Shown here one piece after another: positions 38,601 through 50,448 of a DNA stretch of 64,000 bases (position 1 is its first letter; the number at the start of each line of letters is the position of its first letter). The DNA is from Pascua guehoae (taxonomy: Eukaryota > Basidiomycota > Tremellomycetes > Trichosporonales > Trichosporonaceae). The notes below the pieces were generated by a model. It did not search any database. It was given only the letters and a program-made list of their open reading frames with translations, and was not told the origin of the DNA. The stretch is taken from NCBI GenBank assembly GCA_001600415.1, contig BCJX01000005.1:776197-840196 (forward strand), read 5' to 3'. The translations under genes and the position numbers were made by a program.

Positions 38601-38810
38601 GGGGTCAGTGTTGACCTCGAGACGTAGCTGGGTAGCTGGGTCTGGGCACGCGACTCGCGACTTGGCTGGAAAGCGTCACACGAGGGCGCGAGTGCAGCAG
38701 CAGCAGCGGTGGCGGCGACGAGTATCCCGCATCACCATCGAATGCCCAGCTGCAGTCACACGCCGCAGGGGAGGCGACTCACTGGGCAACGCGGAGGCGT
38801 CCACGTCCAT
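35667..38810 (-). CDS. PIN-like/Ecm3 membrane transport protein (auxin efflux carrier family)
   Basis: Nine exons: 38810-38783, 38595-38567, 38302-38168, 38053-37998, 37534-37457, 37421-37386, 37276-37138, 37091-36347, 36151-35667, giving 576 aa. The N-terminal half holds hydrophobic helices: SIAEVFLLCLAGYILAYTG, the family-like NVSLFTPALLFSKV, and QNSNSLPIALVQSL with its Asn/Ser/Leu/Pro motif. A hydrophilic loop of about 190 residues (Ser/Arg/Glu-rich) separates these from the C-terminal helices, which start WAALISIIIALIPPLQAA and end LIYVVLGLLFSKL. The 5-plus-5 helix layout with a long central loop fits the membrane transport protein family (PF03547) of yeast Ecm3 and fission yeast relatives, likely at the ER; substrate unknown. 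A 36-nt exon and a 35-nt intron occur. The 195-nt last intron has no in-frame stop, so a longer unspliced frame exists, but splicing restores helix continuity. Confidence 0.88.
38323..38349 (-). repeat. Homopolymer with 15-N assembly gap in carrier intron 2
   Basis: G6, then 15 unknown bases (38329-38343), then G6 on the plus strand. In the transcript this is a C-tract 21-47 nt upstream of the exon 3 acceptor. The Ns probably stand for unresolved G/C run. Confidence 0.9.
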
Positions 38811-39651
38811 TGCGTGAGAGATGTTGCTTTGTCTTGGCTGGTTGGGATGCGGGGGTAGTGTGAGAATGAACAGAGGAACAGAGATAGGGGGGGTTGGGGG
38901 TGTGGGGGTGGGGGGGTGAGAAATAGGAGATTGAATGGCATCATCGAGCAGGATCCACAGGCCACAAGGTGGTTGCACCGCTCGCCTCCACCGTGTGGTG
39001 TGCACAAATTGCACAACAGATTGCTGTTTTGGCACGTTCGTCATGACGTTTGCGGCAGTGCAAGTGCCGTATCCATGCACATCGCACCCCCCCCCTTGCC
39101 CCTCCTTGCCCTTGGGCCTCGTACCCCGGGATGCATGCCGTGGTGGTGAGCACGTTTTCCTGTGCCTGGACGGCCTGGACGGGGGGGCACGCCCTTGCGC
39201 CATGCGCCACCACGCCACCCAGGTGCATCCATCAGATCATGGTTTGGGTGGCGAAAAGAGCAGGTTTGGGGGGTTGGACGCGTATGCGCCAAACAGACTG
39301 CAGCCTGCCATCACCCAGATTGCCATCATCAAACCCAAGCACCCAAGAGGCCAAGAACCTGGCCACGAGGCCAGATGCAGCCCCGTCACGCCAATCACAC
39401 CAATCAGCCCAGGCCAGCCCAAGCCGCCAGATGCTAGTTGCTGGCCGTTGTCGCGTGCACTCAACATGCAGCTATGGAGGCTCACGTTGACGTCATGCCT
39501 ATTTGAAGCTCTCTGGTGCACGGCTGCTTGAAGCTGGCTGCGTGCTCGCCTGCGATTATCATCACCACGGACACCATGGCTGTCTAGCATACGGTATAGG
39601 ACTATAGGTACATGGTACAAGGACACAACTAATGTGCGCACCCTCCAGGCT
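38811..39651. promoter_or_regulatory. Upstream region of PIN-like carrier / 3' of APP1
   Basis: 841 bp between the carrier start and APP1 stop, both on the minus strand. The first 120 bp upstream of the carrier ATG are rich in GGGGGTG, so the transcript leader is C-rich. No gene is seen. Confidence 0.5.
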
Positions 39652-42600
39652 CTAATCAAGCTTGCCCTCGACGAGTGCGCGTGCGAGCGACTCAATCTCG
39701 TCTGCCTCCTGGAAGAAGACGAGCCTGACGCTCGGGGGCGTGGCGTCGAGTGCGCGCGCGACGCGCTCTTCCCAGTCTGCGGCGCGCCTGAGAATCTTTT
39801 GCTCGGCGGCAGACAGATCCTGGAGCTCCTGCACGGTGCGGCGGTGCATTTCGTCGGCGGTAAATGTCGAGCCTGTGGGGGTCGACGCGCCGGAGGCGGC
39901 CGGGGGTGTGTCGGAGAACCGGGGGCCTGTGGGTGTGGTTGTCGCCGACGGCGTCGACGGCGATGGTGAAGACCCGGCGTCGTCGAGGCCGAGTTTGCTG
40001 GTGGACGCCGTCAGGGAGCGGAACTCGTCGAGGCGCCCGCTGGTCACGTCGCGGATGAAAATGGCGGCCACCTGGTGTGGGCGCTCGTGCGCGATCGCAG
40101 AGTATAATTCCAGATCCTGCTCGCCCGAGTCGCCAAAGAGGAGGAACTTTGAGTCGTAAAACTCGTCCATAATCTCCAGGACCGACGGGCGCTTGCGCTC
40201 GCCCGCCGGCTCGATGAGCGACGTGAGCAGCGAGCGGCCGCCGTAGAATTTGAGCTTGAGCGAGTAGAATGACGGAAATTCGTGCAGCTTGAGAAACGAG
40301 CTGATAATGGGGAAGAGCTCAAACGGCGAGTTGGACACAAAGTGCAGCCCGCTCATGCCGTGGTCGTGCAGGTCGCAGTAGAGCTTGTTCATCCCGGGGA
40401 CGCAAATGTCGTCGAGGCGGCGGCAAAAGACGTTCCTGTGGGTTAGTGGGATGAGAGGCAGCGCACTGGTACACACCTAAACACCTCTCTTGGGCCACCG
40501 AGAATGTCGCTATGTTTGACAGTGTCGTCCTGTCCATCAGCACGATGCCTAATAGTCTACTGTTGAAACGCACCAGGTCCGAGATGACGCGCACGCCTCC
40601 GGGACGCGACACATCAACGACCGTCATGCTCTCGACATTACTCTTCCCGAGGCCCATGAGGCCCATCTCCTCGTCCCCATCGCCGTCGTTCTGGTTTGGC
40701 ACTTCTGCCGACGAGAAAAACGACGTCGCCCCGGCGACGCGCCGGGGGAAGCGCTTCCCATCGGGCGCGCGGACAATCGCGTCGTCCGACCCCGTCGCCT
40801 GGCGGATCTTGTCGGGCCCATCCTCGCTGAGGAGGACGGCACGCACGACGAGCCCCCAGTGCCGATGGTCGCCCTGGGGATCGTCTGCAAACGCCATCTC
40901 CACGCTCCCCGGGTGTGTCGCGATGCGTTCCCAGGGGATCACAACGTTGTGGTGGAAATGCCCCTGCGCATTGGTCGTAAATGTCGTCCGCACCAGGGGC
41001 TCAGTCTCGACAAGCTCCTCGGTCGGGATGGGCGGCGGCGCATCACGCCCCAGCTCGATCGGGTAGAGTGTCAGCGCGACCCGCCGGAACGGCAGCACGC
41101 TCGACCAGAACGGCCGCAGCCGCATGTCGAGGTACGCATGTGCGAGCGTGAGTGCTTGCGGGTCGGCAAATGCCGTCTCGGTCGTCTCTCGCCGCTTTGG
41201 CGGTGCGCCTGGCGCAGGCCGCGCGCTTGACGACGGGTCGGATGGATCGCGCACATGCGCGCTGCTAAGGATGTCCTTGGCAGCGCCAATTGGGTCTTTT
41301 CCGCCCGCACTCGGCACGTCGTCAAACGAGATGAGCGGCTCTTCGTACACGGGCGAATCGGCCAGCTCGTCCAATACGTCCCCCTTGCCTCCGGGCTCGA
41401 CGGGCGCCGGCGACGGCGTGACGGGCAGGGCAGGAAGTGCGGCGAAGCCTATCATCAGCGTCGGAACTGTGTAGCTGGCGGCTACTCACGCTTGGCCATG
41501 CCCATGAGCGCACGCTGGGTCCGCGAGACGCTTTCAAGCTCACGCTCAAAGTTGGCAAAGCCCATGACCGAGACGTGGAGGTCGAAGGCTTATGTCAGCG
41601 GTAGTTGCAGGCAGCAGAAGAAATCCTCAGCGAGGGACAAGTTGTGTGCGGGAAGTTGCTGCAGATGGGTCCCAGACACCTCCAGTCGTCTTTAACAGGT
41701 CGAGACAGAAAACAGACAGGAGCACCGACAGACTGATGTACCAAGTCATATCCGTCGTCCTAGTGACTGCTCGTCTGCTCGCAGCGGGCGAGCTCTCCCA
41801 GCATCATCTGCAATCCAAACTCCACCCGTCCGATCCCGCCTCAGACCCAGCATGATCCCACACCGTCCTTGACACTCACCATCCTCCTCGCCCTCCCGTG
41901 GCCGCTTCACGGCCCACCCAGGGAGGACATAGATTGTCTCCTTGCCCTTGATAGCGGCCTTTCGGCCCTCGCGCCAGTCGCGCGCCCACTCGTCCCATCC
42001 TCTGTGGTCTGGGTTCCCCGACGCTGCCGAGACCACCGTGCTAGCCGTTGCGGACGCGAGCGAGGCGGCGGTCGATAGTACCGAGCGGGCCTTTGATGCA
42101 ATCCCCGCAGGGTTGCCGAGGTACGATGTGAGGCCGGGCGAGGGTGCTCCGGTCGTCGGGACGGTGGCGGTGGAAGCTGGGTTGGACGCGGGCGCCGAGC
42201 GCGGTAGGCGGGGCGGGATAGGCGGCGGGGTCGAGGATGTGGATGTGCGGTTGGACGAGAGTGCGGAGCGTGGTTTGGGCGGGATGGGAGGCGGGGTCCG
42301 TTTGTGTCCTGGGGAATCGGGGGACAGCGCGACGGGGGGCGACCTGGCGGGGAACTCGGGGTAGGAAGCGGACGCGGGGGATGTGGTCGAGTAGGGCCGC
42401 GACGCAGCCATGCTCGGCATCGAGGAGCGTGTTCGCGGCGGCATGCGCGGCACATAGGCAGCGGGCGCCTCATAGTCCATCGTGCGCTCCCGCCGATGTG
42501 CGGCGGATGAGGCCGCCGATGCCGCAGCCGACGCCGCTGCGGTCCCCGCTCGCCGGACGGCGTTGACTGCCCCCGTCGCGCGCGCCGCGGCGCGCTGCCG

Positions 42601-42675
42601 CTGCGACGGTACGGGTGGCGGTATGCGTAGTTGATGGGGCATGTCGTCGGTGTGCGAGTTGAGCGTACCGCTCAT
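39652..42675 (-). CDS. APP1: APP1-type phosphatidate phosphatase
   Basis: Five exons: 42675-41880, 41588-41490, 41448-40574, 40529-40477, 40435-39652, giving 868 aa. The N-terminal 270 residues are disordered and Pro-rich, with SH3-ligand-like PPPIPPKPRSA and PPPIPPRLPRSA. A central region follows (HAYLDMRLRPFWSSVLPFRRVALTLYPIELG, split in the text only). The DUF2183 catalytic domain has DLDDTVKHSDILGGPREVF (DxDxT at about 589-593), LHFVSNSPFELFP, SLKLKFYGGRSLL and FLLFGDSGEQDLELY. Yeast App1 is the Mg-dependent PA phosphatase of cortical actin patches and binds SH3 proteins in endocytosis, in line with the Pro-rich part here. The catalytic motif appears only after removing the 44-nt intron 40530-40573. 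Confidence 0.92.
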
Positions 42676-45600
42676 TGAGAACTTGGAAAAGAGCCACGGG
42701 GGGACGCGCGCGCGCGGTAGGAGCGGGAGAAATGTGCCTGTATGGCGTGGACCTTGTACGAACGTTGGCTTTAGTTGGGGTGTACTGCAGGCTAGTGGTG
42801 CTGGATGAAACGTTTGTAGGCCGTGGTAGTGTCGACGCGACAGTACTGGCGATCGCAAAGATGGGAACCCGAGACAGAAGGCCGTTGCCGGTGGCCGGCG
42901 GGAGGATGACATGACGCCGAAGGCGCAATGAGTGACTGCCATTTGCTGCACCAGTCACGTGTTTCCTGGCTACGTCACTGCGCAGTGATCACTGCGGAGG
43001 TGAGGTTCGCCTGCTTGGCTTGCTTGGCTCATAACCTCTTGTCCGACCGACCGACCACATCCATCCATGCAATCCATGACGTTTCCATCATGTAGCTTGC
43101 TAACATGCATAGCCGATGGAAGCGTCTATTCGGAGACAGAAGAAGATTGCATTCGCCACTCACCCCTTTGCCGCTATCGCGTTGCCACCCAGAACTGACG
43201 GCCGCCGATGACCGTTTCGTCCTGTTGAAAAGCCGGGGCCTGACCTGACCATCGTTTCTCACCTGCCCAAGTACGCAATGTCTTGGCACGTGCTGCCCGA
43301 GTGGAAATAAACGTGCACCTCCGACAGTTGGGGGAAGCGATGGTGTCGTTGTCGAGGTTCCTCTGACACTGGGGGGAGGCGGTCCGTTGACCTCTGACGT
43401 TCGGGGGGAGGCAGTTCGTTATCTCTTGCTGGGAATGGCGGTTGGCGCACTGCTTAGAGCCGAGACCCGCTCTAACATCCGGTAGAGGCAGTTCACTCAT
43501 CTCTTACAGTCGGGGGAGGCAGTTCTTGAGTCTCCGACACATGGGGGAGGCAGTTGATAATCTCTTACAACTGGGGGAGGCGCTGTCACCACTCTCTTGC
43601 CGGCGGAGGCAACGGCGGTACTCACCATCTGGGCTCGCTCCATATCGTTTCATCTTGTAGCCTGGTTTCTGACGGTCTTTGTCACCCATGCCGAAGGAAT
43701 AGCTGCAATAATGCAGCCGCCGTCGGAGTAGTTCTCTGACAGCTGGGGGAGGCGGTATCTGGCCCTGTGTCGCGTTTCAAGCGTACAGCTTTCAGCATCG
43801 CACAGCATGCACCGCAATGCAAGAAATAACGTTGTCGGGTGACAAACATTAACCCAGCGAGTATTCCACAAGGGGTAGTATCAAAAACGATAATCGACAA
43901 CGGGCACCCTGTCCCGCACGTTGCAGCATGCAGCGCTTTCTGCTGATGCTGGAGTCTCTCGTGGAGGACGTACGCAGCTGCATGGCTAGTACCCAAGTCT
44001 GAATACTTCCCCATGCGTTTGAAGTGGATGCCGTGAGCCAGAGTGAAAACTTGCTTGCTGCTGCATCGCATCGTTTCGTCTTGCCCGTGCATGGCACAGC
44101 CTCTGCCCGCTTCCGCACGCTAGTTGGACTCTGCACCCACACTAGTAAAGTGACTGCCTCTACAAACAACACCAAAGTGGTTGTTTAGACAAGGTTGTCA
44201 TGAACAGCTATTAGGGAAAGAGGCAGCCCCAAACGTTTGAAGTGCTTCCCGCCCAACAATTCTAGCAAGTGCACCGCACCGTTTCGTCTTATTCTTCCTG
44301 TCATCGCCTCTATTAGCGTCCCAGTCCAGGCCGAGTACGACACTGCAGTGCAGACTGCCACCTGTAGGACGGGGTGGTTGACCAATGTGGTTACGAGTGC
44401 GAACAGAGAACCAACCATTTTGCCCCGCTTTGTGTCCGCCTTTACCGGGCGCGACTCTGAGGAACACGCACCATCACGACGACAAGCAGAGGTGAGAACG
44501 AAGATGTTTTTTTTGGGGTTGCTGGGATGTGTGTGTGAACAAAACACAGACTCTGTATCCGGGAACGTTTACAGCAGCACACGAGTTAGGTACAAGGCCC
44601 ATGTTCTTGAGCGGGAGGCGGATGCAGACGAGCGTGTGGGTGGGTAGGTGGGGCTGGGCCAGAGGTGGTGGGCAGTGGCAGAGGTCCGTGTGGTGGCTAG
44701 GAACCCACCATGCATGCATGCTGGTGTCTCGTGTCTCGCATCGCACAATAATAACAATTGTCATTTGTTGTGTGCACGGTGCACCGCCTGTCTGGATTCA
44801 GCTGAAACGGGTCAGGGAAACCAAAGGGGATCCCGAAAGAGAGCGCCTGTGCCCCAGAGCCCAGACCAGTCAGCTGCAGCCAGGCAGCAACCCGTTTGTT
44901 GGCTGTGCCACTCTGCTGGCCCGCCCGCACTGCGTTTGGTAACACGGGACTGCTAGCGATAAAAAACCCGGCAACGGGACAGAGGAACACGAGGGACGAC
45001 AAGAGCATGCAGCGTGACTGCAGAGAGATGCACATGATCCGCTCGCCTGTCGCTAACAGGTAAAAATCACAACCAAAAAACCCAGCCAACCAACCAGTCG
45101 CAGAATAGCTTACACGAGCCAAGATACCAGACTCGGCAAGTTTACCGAGGCATGGCCACAAGAGGAGAGAAACACGACTGTCGAACGGCGGCGCACAAGC
45201 CACTCTGTAAACAAGCACAAGCCGCACAGACCTTGCTAGGCTAGACTTTGGGACAAAAGAACGACGGAGCGATGGATTTCGTTTGTGGCTTACTGATGGT
45301 TGGTGGTCCTTGGCATCTTAGCATCTCTCTCAGAGCAAGAGGCGCCCAGTCTAGGGCTCTCCTGCTCGTCTGCTGCGCCTGGTCGGGGACGGCGGCCAGT
45401 CGCCGAACCGTGAACCGCCACAAAGGCGCAGCCAATATTCAGGGTTCCCTTTGGATCAGGTTTAGACCGGAACCGGCTCAGGTCCCCCATACGGGCCGAG
45501 GATCACAAAGAAATGCACCAGCGATCGCAGCGAGCATTCACTGTCCACTGCTCCGCCCTGGGCCAGCGCCCAGTACAGGATATCCAGGGCAGACTAGGGG

Positions 45601-46842
45601 TTACAGGGCTGCCACAAAGGGAGAAGAGGGGCCCGAGTTGCGTGTTGCGTGTTGCAAGTGTGGCAGGGGGCGTGGCAGTGCGACCCCTTAACCCAAGACA
45701 GTGTGCAATGGCGCAAAGGCATCAGACCCAAGGCAACGGACATAAGAAGGAGCACCGTGCTGCCAATGTGGCTCTGGCCCCGTGCGCCCTGCTGTCATGC
45801 CGTGTGGGTGAGTCCCGACCGCCCCGCCCCCTCTGCTGCTCTTGTGCTTTCCCGCGCCCATGGACGCTGGCACTCTGGGTAAGGGGGTGCCCGAAAAATG
45901 TGTGGTCGTGCGCTATGCAGCCATCCTTCCTTTGATCCTGTGAGCTTGCAGCCTGTGACTTGATACCGTTGCCCCGTTTTTGTGGGTTTCCTTTTCAAAC
46001 GTGGCCCCTTTGGCCGTTTCAACAAACCCCTTTCAACTAGTCATTACCTAGCATCGCTCTTCCCCCCCACCACCACCCCTTTCTCTCTGTCGTCTCATCG
46101 CGACACCGCCATCCCACCGCCATCCCACAGCTATTGCCCACCCCATCAGACCTCATCCTTCCTCTTCCGACCCACACACGCAGCCCTTCTCTCCCTCCCC
46201 CCGCCTCCCCTCCCCCTCCCCCGCTCCACCCCCACCCCCACCCACGCGTCCTCCCTCCCCCAGCCTGGTACGCGCATTACAGCCTACCCAAACGTCAAAC
46301 CGTCGTCGCGAATCCCCCTCATCTTTCGTGTTTCGTATTCCATCCACTTTCATCGCCTCATCTCCATCGCACCGCTTTCCCCCCTTTGGTTGTTATCGAG
46401 TCTACAAGGCAGCCTCGCCGCGTCCTCTGCACCTCGACCACCATCACCGAGCCCGTCACCAGCGACACCGCCTTCGGCGTCGGCCAAACCTAGTCGGCAC
46501 CGCATCCACCAGCCTCCATCAGTTCCGCGCCAACAAGTACGTGAACACGACCTCGAACGCGACCATCCGTCAACACTTGAAAAGCCAGCCGTCTCGTCCT
46601 CGACACGGTAGCTTCTTCCCCATCTCTCTCTACTTTGTTCATCGTGTTCCATACCCGTTTCCACCAACACCCCAACCTTGTTGTAGCTTTCGTGACTCGT
46701 CTGTGTTGCTAGCGCTCGTCACTCCTTCGCATCCGGTCTCTTCCAAACACCCACACTCGGCACCCAACCGCATCCGCACCCGCAACCGCATCCCCAGCCC
46801 ACCGGCCGCCCCTTCACCACCGTTACCCCCGTCCTCCCTACT
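42676..46842. other. 4.2-kb gene-poor divergent region APP1-STE12
   Basis: No supported gene. It holds a degenerate ~30-bp repeat block (about 43325-43760). From about 46040 to 46640, just upstream of STE12, there is a strikingly pyrimidine-rich (CCT/CCCC) plus strand, likely a long 5' leader or promoter. I searched for tRNA and common snRNA motifs without success. Confidence 0.45.
43325..43760. repeat. Degenerate ~30-31-bp repeat block
   Basis: The core GGGGGAGGCAGTT, usually preceded by CTCTTACANNT or CTGACANNT, recurs about ten times. Clear cores start near 43371, 43403, 43511, 43542 and 43572, with weaker ones near 43330, 43429, 43481, 43601 and 43742. The best neighbours are 30-31 bp apart. 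Confidence 0.75.
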
Positions 46843-49203
46843 ATGCTTGGCGGCCCCACCGAAGTCGAAGTTTACCACGCCCCTTACAAAGAGTACGTAC
46901 ACACGACGCACACTCGGCGCGGCCAGTGGGCATTTGGGAGTCTTATGAAACACGCCCATCTCAGACGTGCTTCTCTTCTTTCCCTTGTCCATCTTCCTTC
47001 ATCCTCCTCCACATCTGCGACAGTACACATCCTCCCACACGCACGATCCATCCAACGTGGCCCGTTACTAATCATTTCAGCGGTATGGAGGAGGCTATCC
47101 TGTACCCCCTCCCGCCACCCGCGGACGTGCCGACGCGCCGCTTTACCGATTCCGAGAATGCCCGCATCGACCTTCACTGCCGCCTGCAATTCGTAAGTCT
47201 CCGAGTGGCGTAACCCACCCCCCACGATGCAGCACGCTGACTCGCTACCAGTTCCTTGCCACTGCGCCCACAAAGTGGTCTTCCCTTCCTGCAAGCGTAC
47301 GTCTTGGCAACCACCACGCGCAAACAACAATGCCACTTTGCTGACCTTGCCTAGCACCTCCCCGACCTCTCCAAGTTCCGCCTCCCCAACGGCGAGGATG
47401 TCGCCTGTGTTCTCTGGAACGGCCTGTACCACATTACGGGCACTGACATTGGTGAGCACGCCCATTGCCTCCACTCGACACTGTTGCTGACACGCCCCAG
47501 TCCGTGCTCTGCTCTTCCGCTTCGAGGCCTTTGGCCGTCCTGTAAAGCACACCAAGAAGTGGGAGGAGGGTGTCTTCTCGGACCTGCGCAACCTCAAGCC
47601 CGGCGTCGACGCCTGCCTCGAGGAGCCAAAGTCGGCCTTCCTCGACTTCCTCTTCCGCAACGGCTGCATCCGTACCCAGAAGAAGCAAAAGGTCTTTTAC
47701 TGGTTCTCGGTCCCCCACAACCGTCTCTTCCTCGACGCCCTCGAGCGCGACCTCAAGCGCGAAAAGGCCGGCCAGGAGCCCACATCGGTCGTTGTCGGCG
47801 AGCCCGCGCGCAGCTTCAAGTATGACCCGCGCCGCGGTCTGTTTGACCAGTTTATGGGGAGCAACAAGGGCATGGAGGCTGCCATCCTGGTGAGTCACGG
47901 GTTGTGCCCAAACACAACAATGCGCACTGTAGCTAACCCCTTGCAGGATCAGGTCTACCCCCTCCAGGCACGCATGCCTCAGTCGATGATGCCTCCGGGC
48001 ATGCAGCAGCCCGAGGACTCGCGCCAGTCGAGCCTCGACGGCGGCAGCATGAGCTACGACGGGTCGCGCATCATGGAGCAGCAGACGCAGGGTCTATGGC
48101 AGGCCCACAGCCAGCCGATGCCCGAGCAGAATGCCCAGGGTGGCCTCCCCGGCTTCACGGTCACCATGTTCAACAACGACGGCAGTCCGGCGTACAAACG
48201 CCGTCGTGTGCGCAAGCGCACGTCGCCTTCCAAGTCTGTGCAGCCCGAGGACGAGGAGAATCGCGAGGACCGCGACGACAGCATTGTGTCGGACGGCGAA
48301 AAGCGCCGCAAGATGGCTCGCTCGACATCGCGCTCGTCACCATCGGCCGCCGCCGAGGGCAGCACGACGGGGTCCAAGACCCCCGCCAACGGCGCGAGCG
48401 ACGAAAAGTCGTTTGTGTGCATTTTTGATTTCTGTCGCCGCCCCTTCAAGCGTCTCGAGCACCTCAAGCGCCACCACCGTACGCACACCCAGGAGCGCCC
48501 ATATGTGTGCAAGCACTGCCAGCGGCCGTTTAGCCGGCAGGACAACCTTCTCCAGCACCTGCGCCTTCACCGCAAGGACGACCCGCCGCGCGCGCCCGAT
48601 GCAGGCGAGGACCGTCTGAGCGCACCGCCCTATGTCGGCCGGCGGTGGCCGACTCAGTCTCCTGCGCCCACCGACATGTCGGCCCAGGTCCCCGTCGCCG
48701 CCAACCAGTACGTGACGGCAAACTACAATTCGATGCCGTACCGCTCGACAACTGTCCCGCCCGACTGGCTCTCGATGCCTCCCCCCAATGCGTGGAACGG
48801 GTCGGTCGGCGGCAGCGTCGACTTTTCCCCGGCTCCCGCCAACGCCGCCCCCATCCGCTTCCGCTCTGCGACCCCGCAGCTCTCGGCCGCGTCGTCCTAC
48901 TCGTACGGCCAGATGGCCCCTCCGCCCGCTCCCCAACAGCCACTCGTCCAGCAGCCCCAGAACTCTGCCTACGTCTACGGCGAGCAGCAAGAGTTTGACC
49001 TGCCCGTCTCGCGCCCCATGTGGAACGCCAATGCCGACCAGAGCAGCATCCTCGCGCCCATGTCCAACGAGGACGAGGTTGCCGCTCAGGCCCAGATGGC
49101 CGCCGCCGCAGAGGCCGCGGCTGCAGGTGTGACCGGCGACGACTCTCTCGACGTCAAGCCAGAGTGGCAGTCGTACGCGTGGAAGAAGCCCGACGAGGAG
49201 TAG
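46843..49203 (+). CDS. STE12: STE12-type transcription factor with C2H2 fingers
   Basis: Six exons: 46843-46892, 47081-47192, 47252-47296, 47355-47451, 47501-47889, 47947-49203, giving 649 aa. The STE DNA-binding homeodomain-like region spans about residues 30-180 (LQFFLATAPTKWSS, VLWNGLYHITGTDIVR, LFRFEAFGRPV, KWEEGVFSDLRNLKPG, RNGCIRTQKKQKVFYWFSVPH). Two C2H2 fingers sit at about 389-437 (C-x4-C...H-x4-H and CKHCQRPFSRQDNLLQHLRLH). Basic patches (YKRRRVRKR, EKRRKM) are probable nuclear signals, and the tail is Gln/Pro/Ala-rich. Ste12 acts below MAP kinase pathways in mating, filamentation and virulence traits; fingers are found in filamentous ascomycete and basidiomycete members but not in baker's yeast. 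Start: the first ATG in frame; an upstream exon cannot be ruled out. Confidence 0.93.
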
Positions 49204-50448
49204 GAAGCAAAGGGGGTATTAGGAACGGGAGCGGAGTTGTGGGATCCAATCCATCTGTACAGGGGGAGAGGACGATGAGGTTACCAGACACGAGCACGAT
49301 CGCGCATGGACCATTTGTGATAGATAGCATTTTGTATACCCCCTGGCTTGGACATGTCTTGTGATGAACGCATTCAGTTTACTTTGAGCAGCAGGATGCA
49401 AGGGCGAGTGTGGTGGGATGCAAGGGCTGCGGTGGGATGGCAGCGGAACAGCACCGCCGCAGTACGAGTGGCGGCACAGAGCCCATTAAGAACAAATCGA
49501 GCGAGCCCAGAACAACCCGGAATACATCAACATCAACAACCAATCTCTAGCCCATCCCCATCTGCAAGCACGCTCCAGCCAGCCCACGGAGGCCGTCGAC
49601 TCTACACCCCGCCCCGTTTGGCCAGTTGACCGTTCCGCATCCGTTTGTCCGTGCCGCATCACACCTCTCGCAGCCTCGGACCTCGCGTCTGGATCACGTT
49701 GCCGGGCTCCGTGGTGGCCAGCCCAGTGTCCAGTGTCCCGTGTCCAGTGTCCAGTACCCCCGAGTGTCCAGTACCCCCGAGTGTCACCTGCCGCCATATC
49801 TCGCCATCACTCATCGCCACCCCACCTCTCGCACTGTGCGGCGTGGCATGGCTCAGTCTGGAATGAATCACGACATGCACGACAGGTCGGTACCAGGCGC
49901 CGGCGGCGCGTCGCGTCCCGGTGCGGATGCGGGCGTGCCTTGCGCCTCTGCCCAGCTCGTGCCCGGCCCAATCTCAGCTGGCATCAGATCTTTTCATGAC
50001 AGTCCCTTTGCGTCGTGTGGCTTCCGGCTTGTATCTGCCCCGTGGCGCGACTGTCCTTGTTGCCCTTTGCTTGTTTGCGACTGTCTCTGATGCTCTTGCT
50101 TGTGCTGTGCTATTCCCCAGGACGGCAGGCCGCCTCCTGGCTGCCTAGGCTGCCTCTCTCAAAGGCCACCCTCCAACCCATTCTTCGTGCAACCCACTCT
50201 TCGTCCTCCTTGACTGACGGGGTCGTGCTGACTGTCAAGGCGATGTTTCTGACAACACTGGCCACCACCCAATGTTCAGTGTACCACGACACACCCAATC
50301 TCAGTGCCGAACCGCCGACGCACGCGCAACACTCTTGCATGCAATAGACTACCGTCGTCTAGCATGTTGGACTTACGTTAGCAGGCCGCCTTGACCACGA
50401 CGGACGTGCCCATGGTTGGGTGGCGTGGCATGCACCGCACACCCCCGT
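49204..50448. other. Convergent 3' intergenic region
   Basis: 1245 bp between STE12 (+) and the RS-domain gene (-). It has a GTGTCCAGT satellite at 49725-49790. No gene. Confidence 0.5.
49725..49790. repeat. GTGTCCAGT/ACCCCCGA short tandem repeat
   Basis: Repeated AGTGTCC(A/C) units, with two copies of GTGTCCAGTACCCCCGA side by side. Confidence 0.85.

Noticed and set aside
43174..43689. Two same-frame minus-strand frames with repeated ASPxC/CLPP peptides
   Set aside because: The underlying DNA unit is 30-31 bp and shifts phase; stops interrupt it and there is no splice support. Treated as a DNA repeat.
43325..43760. CRISPR-like array of repeats and spacers
   Set aside because: The repeats are degenerate, spacer and repeat are not distinct, there are no cas genes and the genome is eukaryotic.
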